In this document: piece after piece, positions 8,363-15,224 of the stretch
Layout: every line of letters begins with the position of its first letter
Numbering within the stretch: the stretch's first letter is position 1
NCBI RefSeq assembly: GCF_019977355.1
Contig: NZ_AP024655.1
Span: 620,001-684,000 of the forward strand
DNA from: Arthrobacter sp. NicSoilB8
GTDB lineage: Bacteria; Actinomycetota; Actinomycetes; Actinomycetales; Micrococcaceae
Direction: 5' to 3'
DNA: 64,000 nt
Translations under genes and position numbers: made by a program
The notes under the pieces: model-generated
Told to the model about the DNA's origin: nothing
The model's database searches: none
What the model saw: only the letters and a program-made list of their open reading frames with translations

Positions 8363-8809
8363 ATGGATTTCGTTATGCCTGTTCGTGTTTCGAACCGGAA
8401 GCACTTCACTACCGAGCAGAAGCACGCGATGCTGGATGAGTACGACAAATGCCTCGAGTGGGGCGCTAAAGCCGCATTCATCAGGGCGGCGGGCATCACC
8501 GAGGGCACCATGAACCGTTGGTGCCGCCAGCGGGAGTCCGGGGAGCTGAGGTCCAGATCGGACAACCTGGAGGAGGACCAGCGATTGAACGCGGGCGATA
8601 AGCAGTTACTCAAACGGGTCTTGAAGGAAAACGAAATCCTCAAGGCCAAGCTGGCGCGGTCCGAGGCTGCCGTGGACATTCTGGGAAAAGCTTCCGCGCT
8701 CTTGGACGCGATGGCCAAGAGCGCGGCGGCGACGGATCCAAAAGTGGAGGAACCGGAGCCGGGCCGGCCGGAGTGGCTGACGCCAAAACCTGGAAAGACA
8801 TCGCCCTGA
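8363..8809 (+). CDS. IS3-family transposase OrfA, copy 2
   Basis: Identical in sequence to OrfA of copies 1 and 3: 148 aa, N-terminal helix-turn-helix, then a leucine-zipper-like helix. The ATG at 8363 follows GGAAAGG. The stop lies inside OrfB, leaving a 37-base overlap for -1 frameshifting. Confidence 0.88.
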   Translation: MDFVMPVRVSNRKHFTTEQKHAMLDEYDKCLEWGAKAAFIRAAGITEGTMNRWCRQRESGELRSRSDNLEEDQRLNAGDKQLLKRVLKENEILKAKLARSEAAVDILGKASALLDAMAKSAAATDPKVEEPEPGRPEWLTPKPGKTSP

Positions 8810-9813
8810 CCTTTGCCGGGAAACTGATCACGGCCGGCTGGTCCGCGGTGAAGGCCTGCGCCCTGGTGGGCGTTCACCGCACGGCCTGGTACCGGCACCT
8901 GAGCCCGCCTGCACCGTCGGGGATCATGGTGCCCCATCCCGACCGCGCCTACCCGAACCGGATCACCGATACCGAAGCCGACGCCTTCATGGAACTGCTG
9001 AACTCCAGGGAATACGCCAACCTCTCCGTCACCCAGGCCTACTACCGGATGCTCGACGCGGGGCACTGTTTCTTCTCCATCGCCGCCGCCCACCGCATCG
9101 TGGCCCGGAACGGGCAGAACGGCGACCGCCGCGAACAGCGCACGGGAACCGGCCCCAAACGAGCCAAACCCATCATCCACGCGACCGCCCCGAACCAGCT
9201 CTGGAGCTGGGACATCACGATGCTCCACGGCCCGGGAAAACACACCTACCGGCTCTACGCGATCCTGGATGTCTTCTCCCGCAGAGTCGTCGGGCACCGG
9301 GTCGAACACACCGAAACGGCCGCCCTGGCCGCCGCACTGATCACAGGCGCGGTCACCGAAAACCGGCAGCGCCCTGCCGTGCTCCACGCCGACAACGGCG
9401 CACCCATGCGCGCCGGCAGCACCCTCCAGCTTGCCCAGTCCCTGGGCATCACACTGTCCTACTCCCGCCCGCGGGTCTCCGACGACAACCCCTACTCAGA
9501 ATCCCTGTTCAAGACAGTGAAATACGACCTGGACTTTCCCCGCCGGTTCCAGGACCTCCAGCACGCCCGCGACTATATGGCGGCATTCTTCGCGGACTAC
9601 AACGCCAACCACCGCCACAGCGGCCTGAACTACTACACGCCCGACACCGTCCACGCAGGACGAGTCGACCAGGCACGCCAACGCCGCCAAGCAACCCTCA
9701 ACGCCTGCCACGCCCGGCATCCTCACCGCTACCGAAACAAACCCACCGCACCAGCCGCCCCGGCCCACGCCGGCATCAACCACAAAGCCAACCCGCTGTC
9801 ACAAACAGCTTGA
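8773..9813 (+). CDS. IS3-family transposase OrfB, copy 2
   Basis: A 346-aa rve-type DDE transposase, identical to the other two copies, with D147, D207 and E243 present. It reads in the -1 frame relative to OrfA and begins with a GTG in the overlap. The final nine bases of the element lie between its stop and the right end. It appears intact and able to act in trans on the other copies. Confidence 0.9.
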   Translation: MADAKTWKDIALTFAGKLITAGWSAVKACALVGVHRTAWYRHLSPPAPSGIMVPHPDRAYPNRITDTEADAFMELLNSREYANLSVTQAYYRMLDAGHCFFSIAAAHRIVARNGQNGDRREQRTGTGPKRAKPIIHATAPNQLWSWDITMLHGPGKHTYRLYAILDVFSRRVVGHRVEHTETAALAAALITGAVTENRQRPAVLHADNGAPMRAGSTLQLAQSLGITLSYSRPRVSDDNPYSESLFKTVKYDLDFPRRFQDLQHARDYMAAFFADYNANHRHSGLNYYTPDTVHAGRVDQARQRRQATLNACHARHPHRYRNKPTAPAAPAHAGINHKANPLSQTA

Positions 9814-9870
9814 TTCATTCCGAATTTACGGCGAGTTCGGTGGTTTCCCGCGAGTTCGACGGCGCGAGTG

Positions 9871-10884
9871 TCAGCCGGAAACTCGGGCCGTGGTGCCGCG
9901 GACGATGAGGGCGGGCTCGATCAGTTCGCGCCGGGGTTCGAGGGTGGGGTCTTGGATCCGGGCCAGCAGGGTGGTGGCCACGTCCACGCCGACAACGTCG
10001 CTGCGGTTGTCCACGGAGGTGATGTCCAGGTAGCGCGACTTGGCCAGCTGGGAGTTGTCGTAGCCGATCACGGAGAGGTCCGCCGGGACGGACAGGCCAC
10101 GTGCCTTGGCGGCGGCGAGGGCGCCCAGGGCCATGGTGTCGTTGGCCGCGAACAGGGCCGTCGTGTCGGGGTGGTGTTCGAGCAGCCAGCAGGCGGCCGC
10201 GTAGCCGTCTTCCTCGGAGGTCCCCTGGGATTCGCCGGCGATCCGGACCTCGACGCCGGCCTCCACGATGCGGCTGCGGAAGCCTTCCCGCCGGTGGGAC
10301 GCGGCTCCGCCGGCGCCCGTGAGGTGTCCGATCCGCGTGTGGCCGAGCCCCAGCAGGTGCTCCGCCGCGATGCGGCCGCCGCCATCGTCGTCATTGGTAA
10401 TGAGGTCGGCGCCGGCCGGAACGCCGTCCCGCCAGCCGGCGACGACGGCGGGAACCCAGGTCCCGGCCATCATGGACGCGCTCGGTTCGGCGGCGATGAC
10501 GAGGCCCTCCACGTGCATGGCCAGCAGGCCGTCCGCGGCCTCCGTGATCCGGTTTTCGCCCGGCCGCGAGTCCGCGAGGGTGACCTGGTAGCCGTGCGGG
10601 GAGAGGGCTGATTCCATGCCGCGCAGGAGGTCCACGAACCAGAGGTTCCGGAAGTCGTCAATGACGAGCCCGATGCTCTTGGTCTGGCTGCTGGCGAGCG
10701 TTGTCGCCGCCCGGCTGGGTCGATATCCTAGCTCCGACATGGCCGCCCGGACGGCGTCCCGGCGCTTCTGGCTGACCTTGGACGGGTTTTGCAGCACAAG
10801 GGAAACCAGGGACGGGGAGACGCCGGCGCTCTTGGCGACGTCGTAGATCGTCGGCCGGCGGGTTCGAGAGGTGTTCAGCGTCAT
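9871..10884 (-). CDS. LacI-family transcriptional regulator
   Basis: A 337-aa LacI/GalR-type repressor. The helix-turn-helix is IYDVAKSAGVSPSLVSLVLQNPSKVSQKRRDAVRAAM (about residues 13-48), followed by the hinge LGYRPSRAATTLAS. The remaining ~270 residues form the periplasmic-binding-protein-like sensor domain (SIGLVIDDFRNLWFVDLLRGME, then ALFAANDTMALGAL and DLSVIGYDNSQLA). It is divergent from the oxidoreductase/isomerase operon, and a perfect dyad lies in the shared promoter. It probably represses that operon until a sugar or sugar-derived ligand binds. The ligand is unknown. Confidence 0.88.
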   Translation of the reverse strand: MTLNTSRTRRPTIYDVAKSAGVSPSLVSLVLQNPSKVSQKRRDAVRAAMSELGYRPSRAATTLASSQTKSIGLVIDDFRNLWFVDLLRGMESALSPHGYQVTLADSRPGENRITEAADGLLAMHVEGLVIAAEPSASMMAGTWVPAVVAGWRDGVPAGADLITNDDDGGGRIAAEHLLGLGHTRIGHLTGAGGAASHRREGFRSRIVEAGVEVRIAGESQGTSEEDGYAAACWLLEHHPDTTALFAANDTMALGALAAAKARGLSVPADLSVIGYDNSQLAKSRYLDITSVDNRSDVVGVDVATTLLARIQDPTLEPRRELIEPALIVRGTTARVSG

Positions 10885-10928
10885 CTGCAGAGCCTTTCAT
10901 GTCTCATTCGAGGATAACTGTCGCACCA

Positions 10929-10987
10929 TTGACAGGACATATGCACATAGCTACGCTTCTTACAGCGCCAGTTTTTGTAGCGCTCCA
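10929..10987 (+). promoter_or_regulatory. Promoter and LacI-type operator for the oxidoreductase operon
   Basis: TTGACA at 10929-10934 is a perfect -35 hexamer; TACGCT at 10952-10957, 17 bases on, is a weak -10. The dyad TGTAGCGCTCCA at 10976-10987 fits TGnAGCGCTnCA, a palindrome with the central CG expected for LacI-family operators. It would lie just after the transcription start, where a repressor would block elongation. A related half site, TACAGCGCCA, lies at 10961-10970. The AAAGGAG ribosome site of the downstream gene follows. Confidence 0.55.
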
Positions 10988-11037
10988 ATTTTCTAGTGTC
11001 GGGCCATCGGCCTGGCCGAATTTCAAAGGAGAAATCG

Positions 11038-12216
11038 ATGGCTGACAGTTTAGGAGTTGCCGTAATCGGCGCCGGCATGGCAGGAAAGGCGCATGCGGCC
11101 GCATACCGCACGGCCTCGGCGCTGTACAGCCCGGTTCTTCCTCCCATCCGGCTGGTCTCCATCGGCGATGTCAACGCCGAGTTCGGATCCCTCGCTGCGA
11201 AGCGTTTCGGCTACGAACGCAATGACACCTCGTGGCAGGCGATCGCCGCAGCCGACGACATCGACGTCGTGAGTGTCGTGATCGCGAACTCCCTGCACCG
11301 CGAAGTCGTGGAAGGTCTGCTGGCCGCCGGGAAGCACGTGCTGTGCGAAAAGCCGCTGAGCGACTCCATTGAGGACGCCCGCGCCATGGCCGAGGCTGCC
11401 CGCAACGCCAGCTCGATTGCCCGCATCGGGTTCACCTTCCGCCGCACGCCGGGCATCGCGTACATCCGCGACCTCATCCGCAACGGCGTCCTGGGCAACG
11501 TCCTGCACTTTAGCGGCCGCTACTGGACCGACTATGGCTTCAGCCCGTCGGCGCCCATGAGCTGGCGCTACAAGGGCGGCCCCGGCTCCGGTGCGCTGGC
11601 CGACGTCGGAAGTCACCTCACGTACGTCTCCGAGTTCCTCTGCGGCGACATCAAGTCCGTCACCGGCGGCCGCCTCAGCACCGTGATCAGCAAGCGTCCG
11701 CTGCCGCTCGGCGCCGTCATGGGACACGACCACGCGGCAGTGAGTGACACCTTCGAGCCGGTCGAGAACGACGACTACGCGGCGTTCTCGGCAGAGTTCG
11801 AAAACGGTGCCGGCAGCTTTGAAGTCTCCCGCGTCGCGGCCGGCCACGCCAACAGCCTCAACTTCGAAGTGTTCTGCGAGAACGGTGCGGCCAAGTTTGA
11901 CCAGCGCCGCCCCGCCGAAATCCAGCTGTTCCTCAACGATGGTTCCGGCAACGAGAACGGCTACCGCCAGGTCATCCTCGGCCCGGGCCACCCCTACATC
12001 GCCGGCGGCCTGGCCATGGACGCCCCCGAGGTCGGCTTCGGCCAGAACGACGCCTTCGGCTACCAGGCCCGGGCGTTCCTGGAAGAGGTCGCCGGACTCA
12101 GCGAGGAAGAATCCCTGCCCCGCTGCGCCACCTTCGACGAGGGCGTGCGCAACATGGAACTGCTCGGCGCGGTCACCGAATCCGCGCTCCACGACGGAAA
12201 GATGATCACGCTATGA
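11038..12216 (+). CDS. Gfo/Idh/MocA-family oxidoreductase
   Basis: A 392-aa NAD(P)-dependent sugar oxidoreductase. The N-terminal Rossmann fold begins VAVIGAGMAGKAHAAAY, and the family signature EKPLSDSIEDA (about residues 105-115) contains the active-site lysine. The C-terminal half is the substrate-binding beta-sheet domain. Such enzymes oxidise or reduce inositols, glucosides or other sugars, often at C3. The ATG at 11038 has a strong AAAGGAG site. It overlaps the following TIM-barrel isomerase by four bases (ATGA), and the pair probably catalyses successive steps of one catabolic route under LacI control. The substrate is not identifiable. Confidence 0.88.
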   Translation: MADSLGVAVIGAGMAGKAHAAAYRTASALYSPVLPPIRLVSIGDVNAEFGSLAAKRFGYERNDTSWQAIAAADDIDVVSVVIANSLHREVVEGLLAAGKHVLCEKPLSDSIEDARAMAEAARNASSIARIGFTFRRTPGIAYIRDLIRNGVLGNVLHFSGRYWTDYGFSPSAPMSWRYKGGPGSGALADVGSHLTYVSEFLCGDIKSVTGGRLSTVISKRPLPLGAVMGHDHAAVSDTFEPVENDDYAAFSAEFENGAGSFEVSRVAAGHANSLNFEVFCENGAAKFDQRRPAEIQLFLNDGSGNENGYRQVILGPGHPYIAGGLAMDAPEVGFGQNDAFGYQARAFLEEVAGLSEEESLPRCATFDEGVRNMELLGAVTESALHDGKMITL

Positions 12217-13232
12217 AGCTCGGCGTCTACAACGCAATCCTGCACGACCGGCCGCTGCCCGAGGCCTTGAAGGTCATCGCCGGCCTCGGACTGACCGGCA
12301 TTGAAATCAACACGGGCGGATTCCTGCCCGCCGTCCACGTCCCCACCATGGACCAGATCCTGGAAAGCGACGCGGCCCGGGACGACTACCTCGCGATTTT
12401 CGAGGGCACCGGCGTCTCGATCGCGGGCCTGAACTGCAACGGCAACCCGCTGCACCCCAAGCGTGAGATCGGCGAGAAGCACGCCGAAGACATCCGCCGC
12501 TCCATCCGGCTGGCGCAGCGGCTGGGCCAGGACCGGGTGGTCACCATGTCCGGCCTGCCCGGCGGCGAACCCGGGGCCACCACGGTCAACTGGGTCGTCA
12601 ACGCCTGGAACTCGGCGGCCCTGGACGTGCTCGACTACCAGTGGGGCATCGCAGCGGACTTCTGGAAGGAAACCGACCGCCTCGCCGCCGACCACGGTGT
12701 GAAGGTGGCCCTTGAATTGCACCCGCAGAACATCGTCTTCAACACGGCCGATGTCCGCAAGCTCATCGAGCTGACCGGCGCGACCCATGTCGGCGTCGAA
12801 CTGGACGCCTCGCACCTGTTCTGGCAGCAGATGGATCCGGTCGCGGTGGTTCGCGAACTCGGCCCGCTGGTCTTCCAGGCCGCCGCGAAGGACGTCCGAG
12901 TGAACAAGGAGAACGCCGCGCTCTACGGTGTCCTCGACAACAGCTTCCGCCGGCTCTCGCCGGAGGAAAGCCGCACCAACCTCGGCGGCGACGAGTGGGC
13001 CAACGAGTGGCCCAAGAACTCCGCCTGGGACTTCGTGGCCCTGGGCCGGGGGCACGACACGGCCTACTGGACCGAGTTCCTGCGTGCCCTGTATGAGGTG
13101 GACCCGAACATGCTCGTCAACATCGAGCACGAGGACGTCTCCCTTGGCCGGATCGAAGGCCTCCAGGTGGCGGCCAAGGTCCTGCGCGACGCCGACGCGG
13201 CACTGACGGCGTCGCTGCACCTCACGAACTGA
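12213..13232 (+). CDS. Sugar phosphate isomerase/epimerase-like TIM-barrel protein
   Basis: A 339-aa protein of the xylose-isomerase-like TIM-barrel superfamily (AP endonuclease 2 fold). MKLGVYNAILHDRPLPEALKVIAGLGLTGIEI is a typical start. Metal-binding candidates are E (VALELHPQN), H and D (GVELDASHLFW), and a C-terminal E/H pair (LVNIEHEDVSL). It is translationally coupled to the oxidoreductase by ATGA overlap. In related clusters these enzymes isomerise or epimerise keto-sugars produced by the Gfo/Idh partner. The palindrome D repeat lies 25 bases after the stop and may end the transcript. Confidence 0.82.
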   Translation: MKLGVYNAILHDRPLPEALKVIAGLGLTGIEINTGGFLPAVHVPTMDQILESDAARDDYLAIFEGTGVSIAGLNCNGNPLHPKREIGEKHAEDIRRSIRLAQRLGQDRVVTMSGLPGGEPGATTVNWVVNAWNSAALDVLDYQWGIAADFWKETDRLAADHGVKVALELHPQNIVFNTADVRKLIELTGATHVGVELDASHLFWQQMDPVAVVRELGPLVFQAAAKDVRVNKENAALYGVLDNSFRRLSPEESRTNLGGDEWANEWPKNSAWDFVALGRGHDTAYWTEFLRALYEVDPNMLVNIEHEDVSLGRIEGLQVAAKVLRDADAALTASLHLTN

Positions 13233-13257
13233 CCGTCGTTCGATCAATACCCCGAGG

Positions 13258-13315
13258 TCGCCGGAAAGCGCCGGGTTCGCCGTAAGAGACCGGCGAACGG
13301 GCAGCTTTCCGGCGA
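13258..13315. repeat. REP-like palindrome D, uninterrupted
   Basis: The intact member of the palindrome family. The outer stem is TCGCCGGAAAGC (13258-13269) with GCTTTCCGGCGA (13304-13315), a perfect 12-base match. The inner stem is TTCGCCG (13276-13282) with CGGCGAA (13291-13297). The 8-base loop TAAGAGAC (13283-13290) has no insertion. The flank ATTCGACGGCG follows, as in B and C. It represents an empty target site for the IS. Confidence 0.85.
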
Positions 13316-13361
13316 ATTCGACGGCGGTGCGGACAGCGCACGAACAGAAAGGGCCCATACG

Positions 13362-13551
13362 GTGCGCATCGGACTCGGAGCAGGACAACTATGCCGGGTT
13401 CTACACCGAATTCGCCCGCGCGGTTCGGGACGGCGGGCCCGGACCGGTGCCGGCCGTCGAGGGGGTACGGGCCCTTGAGGTGCTCGACGCCGCGCGGCGC
13501 AGCGCACTGGAGAACAGGGTTGTGGGGCTGGACGGACAGCACCCGGAGTAG
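13362..13551 (+). pseudogene. Gfo/Idh/MocA oxidoreductase remnant with a large internal deletion
   Basis: GTG CGC ATC GGA CTC GGA at 13362, preceded by AAAGGG, looks like the start of a Gfo/Idh protein (VRIGLG). From about 13384, in a different frame, comes a typical family C-terminus: DNYAGFYTEFARAVRDGG, then PVPAVEGVRALEVLDAARRSA and ENRVVGL, to the TAG at 13551. The roughly 300 residues normally between these parts are missing, and the junction near 13375-13384 shifts the frame. It was probably the third gene of the LacI-controlled operon before the deletion. It lies between palindromes D and C. Confidence 0.65.
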
Positions 13552-13683
13552 GGGCCGCCGTCGTGCGGTGAATCGCGAGGTCGCCGGAAAGCTGCGGGAT
13601 CGCCGGAACGTCCCTGTGTGTCAGGCTGTTGTGTGACAGGTTTCCTGTTGCTGGAGCCGGGGCAGTGCGGGGAAAGGTCCATC

Positions 13684-14130
13684 ATGGATTTCGTTATGCC
13701 TGTTCGTGTTTCGAACCGGAAGCACTTCACTACCGAGCAGAAGCACGCGATGCTGGATGAGTACGACAAATGCCTCGAGTGGGGCGCTAAAGCCGCATTC
13801 ATCAGGGCGGCGGGCATCACCGAGGGCACCATGAACCGTTGGTGCCGCCAGCGGGAGTCCGGGGAGCTGAGGTCCAGATCGGACAACCTGGAGGAGGACC
13901 AGCGATTGAACGCGGGCGATAAGCAGTTACTCAAACGGGTCTTGAAGGAAAACGAAATCCTCAAGGCCAAGCTGGCGCGGTCCGAGGCTGCCGTGGACAT
14001 TCTGGGAAAAGCTTCCGCGCTCTTGGACGCGATGGCCAAGAGCGCGGCGGCGACGGATCCAAAAGTGGAGGAACCGGAGCCGGGCCGGCCGGAGTGGCTG
14101 ACGCCAAAACCTGGAAAGACATCGCCCTGA
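13684..14130 (+). CDS. IS3-family transposase OrfA, copy 3
   Basis: A 148-aa helix-turn-helix protein, identical to OrfA of copies 1 and 2, with the same GGAAAGG ribosome site before the ATG. It ends in the 37-base overlap with OrfB. Confidence 0.88.
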   Translation: MDFVMPVRVSNRKHFTTEQKHAMLDEYDKCLEWGAKAAFIRAAGITEGTMNRWCRQRESGELRSRSDNLEEDQRLNAGDKQLLKRVLKENEILKAKLARSEAAVDILGKASALLDAMAKSAAATDPKVEEPEPGRPEWLTPKPGKTSP

Positions 14131-15134
14131 CCTTTGCCGGGAAACTGATCACGGCCGGCTGGTCCGCGGTGAAGGCCTGCGCCCTGGTGGGCGTTCACCG
14201 CACGGCCTGGTACCGGCACCTGAGCCCGCCTGCACCGTCGGGGATCATGGTGCCCCATCCCGACCGCGCCTACCCGAACCGGATCACCGATACCGAAGCC
14301 GACGCCTTCATGGAACTGCTGAACTCCAGGGAATACGCCAACCTCTCCGTCACCCAGGCCTACTACCGGATGCTCGACGCGGGGCACTGTTTCTTCTCCA
14401 TCGCCGCCGCCCACCGCATCGTGGCCCGGAACGGGCAGAACGGCGACCGCCGCGAACAGCGCACGGGAACCGGCCCCAAACGAGCCAAACCCATCATCCA
14501 CGCGACCGCCCCGAACCAGCTCTGGAGCTGGGACATCACGATGCTCCACGGCCCGGGAAAACACACCTACCGGCTCTACGCGATCCTGGATGTCTTCTCC
14601 CGCAGAGTCGTCGGGCACCGGGTCGAACACACCGAAACGGCCGCCCTGGCCGCCGCACTGATCACAGGCGCGGTCACCGAAAACCGGCAGCGCCCTGCCG
14701 TGCTCCACGCCGACAACGGCGCACCCATGCGCGCCGGCAGCACCCTCCAGCTTGCCCAGTCCCTGGGCATCACACTGTCCTACTCCCGCCCGCGGGTCTC
14801 CGACGACAACCCCTACTCAGAATCCCTGTTCAAGACAGTGAAATACGACCTGGACTTTCCCCGCCGGTTCCAGGACCTCCAGCACGCCCGCGACTATATG
14901 GCGGCATTCTTCGCGGACTACAACGCCAACCACCGCCACAGCGGCCTGAACTACTACACGCCCGACACCGTCCACGCAGGACGAGTCGACCAGGCACGCC
15001 AACGCCGCCAAGCAACCCTCAACGCCTGCCACGCCCGGCATCCTCACCGCTACCGAAACAAACCCACCGCACCAGCCGCCCCGGCCCACGCCGGCATCAA
15101 CCACAAAGCCAACCCGCTGTCACAAACAGCTTGA
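14094..15134 (+). CDS. IS3-family transposase OrfB, copy 3
   Basis: A 346-aa DDE transposase identical to copies 1 and 2, in the -1 frame relative to OrfA. D147, D207 and E243 are intact and there is no internal stop. Confidence 0.9.
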   Translation: MADAKTWKDIALTFAGKLITAGWSAVKACALVGVHRTAWYRHLSPPAPSGIMVPHPDRAYPNRITDTEADAFMELLNSREYANLSVTQAYYRMLDAGHCFFSIAAAHRIVARNGQNGDRREQRTGTGPKRAKPIIHATAPNQLWSWDITMLHGPGKHTYRLYAILDVFSRRVVGHRVEHTETAALAAALITGAVTENRQRPAVLHADNGAPMRAGSTLQLAQSLGITLSYSRPRVSDDNPYSESLFKTVKYDLDFPRRFQDLQHARDYMAAFFADYNANHRHSGLNYYTPDTVHAGRVDQARQRRQATLNACHARHPHRYRNKPTAPAAPAHAGINHKANPLSQTA

Positions 15135-15224
15135 TTCATTCCGACGTTGCGGCGACCTCGAGAGGTTCCGGCGAATTCGACGGCGGGTCCGAATTGTTTC
15201 GGCGACCTGGACGGCGGGGAGTAT

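Larger units (their letters stand above)
8291..9822 (+). mobile_element. IS3-family insertion sequence, copy 2 (1,532 bp)
   Basis: Same ends and length as copies 1 and 3, here in plus orientation. It is flanked by its own 4-bp direct repeat AATT (8287-8290 and 9823-9826). With copy 1 it forms an inverted pair around the AbiEi/DUF559 gene. With copy 3 it forms a direct pair around the sugar-oxidation operon. The private target duplication shows that it inserted independently. Confidence 0.93.
8259..9853. repeat. REP-like palindrome B, split by IS copy 2
   Basis: Halves 8259-8290 and 9823-9853. The outer arms are TTCGCCGGAA (8259-8268) and the degenerate TTTCCCGCGA (9844-9853). The inner stem is CGCCG (8280-8284) with CGGCG (9829-9833). 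The reconstructed loop is GAAATTTA, and the duplicated AATT is again its central four bases. The right flank GTTCGACGGCG is shared with palindromes C and D. Confidence 0.75.
13612..15143 (+). mobile_element. IS3-family insertion sequence, copy 3 (1,532 bp)
   Basis: Third copy, same length, ends and coding content as the others, in the same orientation as copy 2. The target duplication is ACGT at 13608-13611 and 15144-15147. It separates the oxidoreductase pseudogene from tgt. Confidence 0.93.
13581..15174. repeat. REP-like palindrome C, split by IS copy 3
   Basis: Halves 13581-13611 and 15144-15174. The outer stem is TCGCCGGAA (13581-13589) with TTCCGGCGA (15166-15174). The inner stem is CGCCG (13601-13605) with CGGCG (15150-15154). 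The restored loop is GAACGTTG, and the duplicated ACGT is its central tetranucleotide. The flank ATTCGACGGCG follows. Confidence 0.8.

Noticed and set aside
6065..8809. A 914-codon open frame spanning IS copy 1, the AbiEi/DUF559 gene and OrfA of copy 2
   Set aside because: It is antisense to real genes for most of its length and only joins real OrfA of copy 2 at its end. It is long because GC-rich DNA has few stops and the two IS copies are inverted relative to each other.
8291..15143. Composite transposon formed by IS copies 2 and 3 carrying the LacI operon
   Set aside because: Each IS copy has its own pair of 4-bp duplications, which shows separate insertion events.
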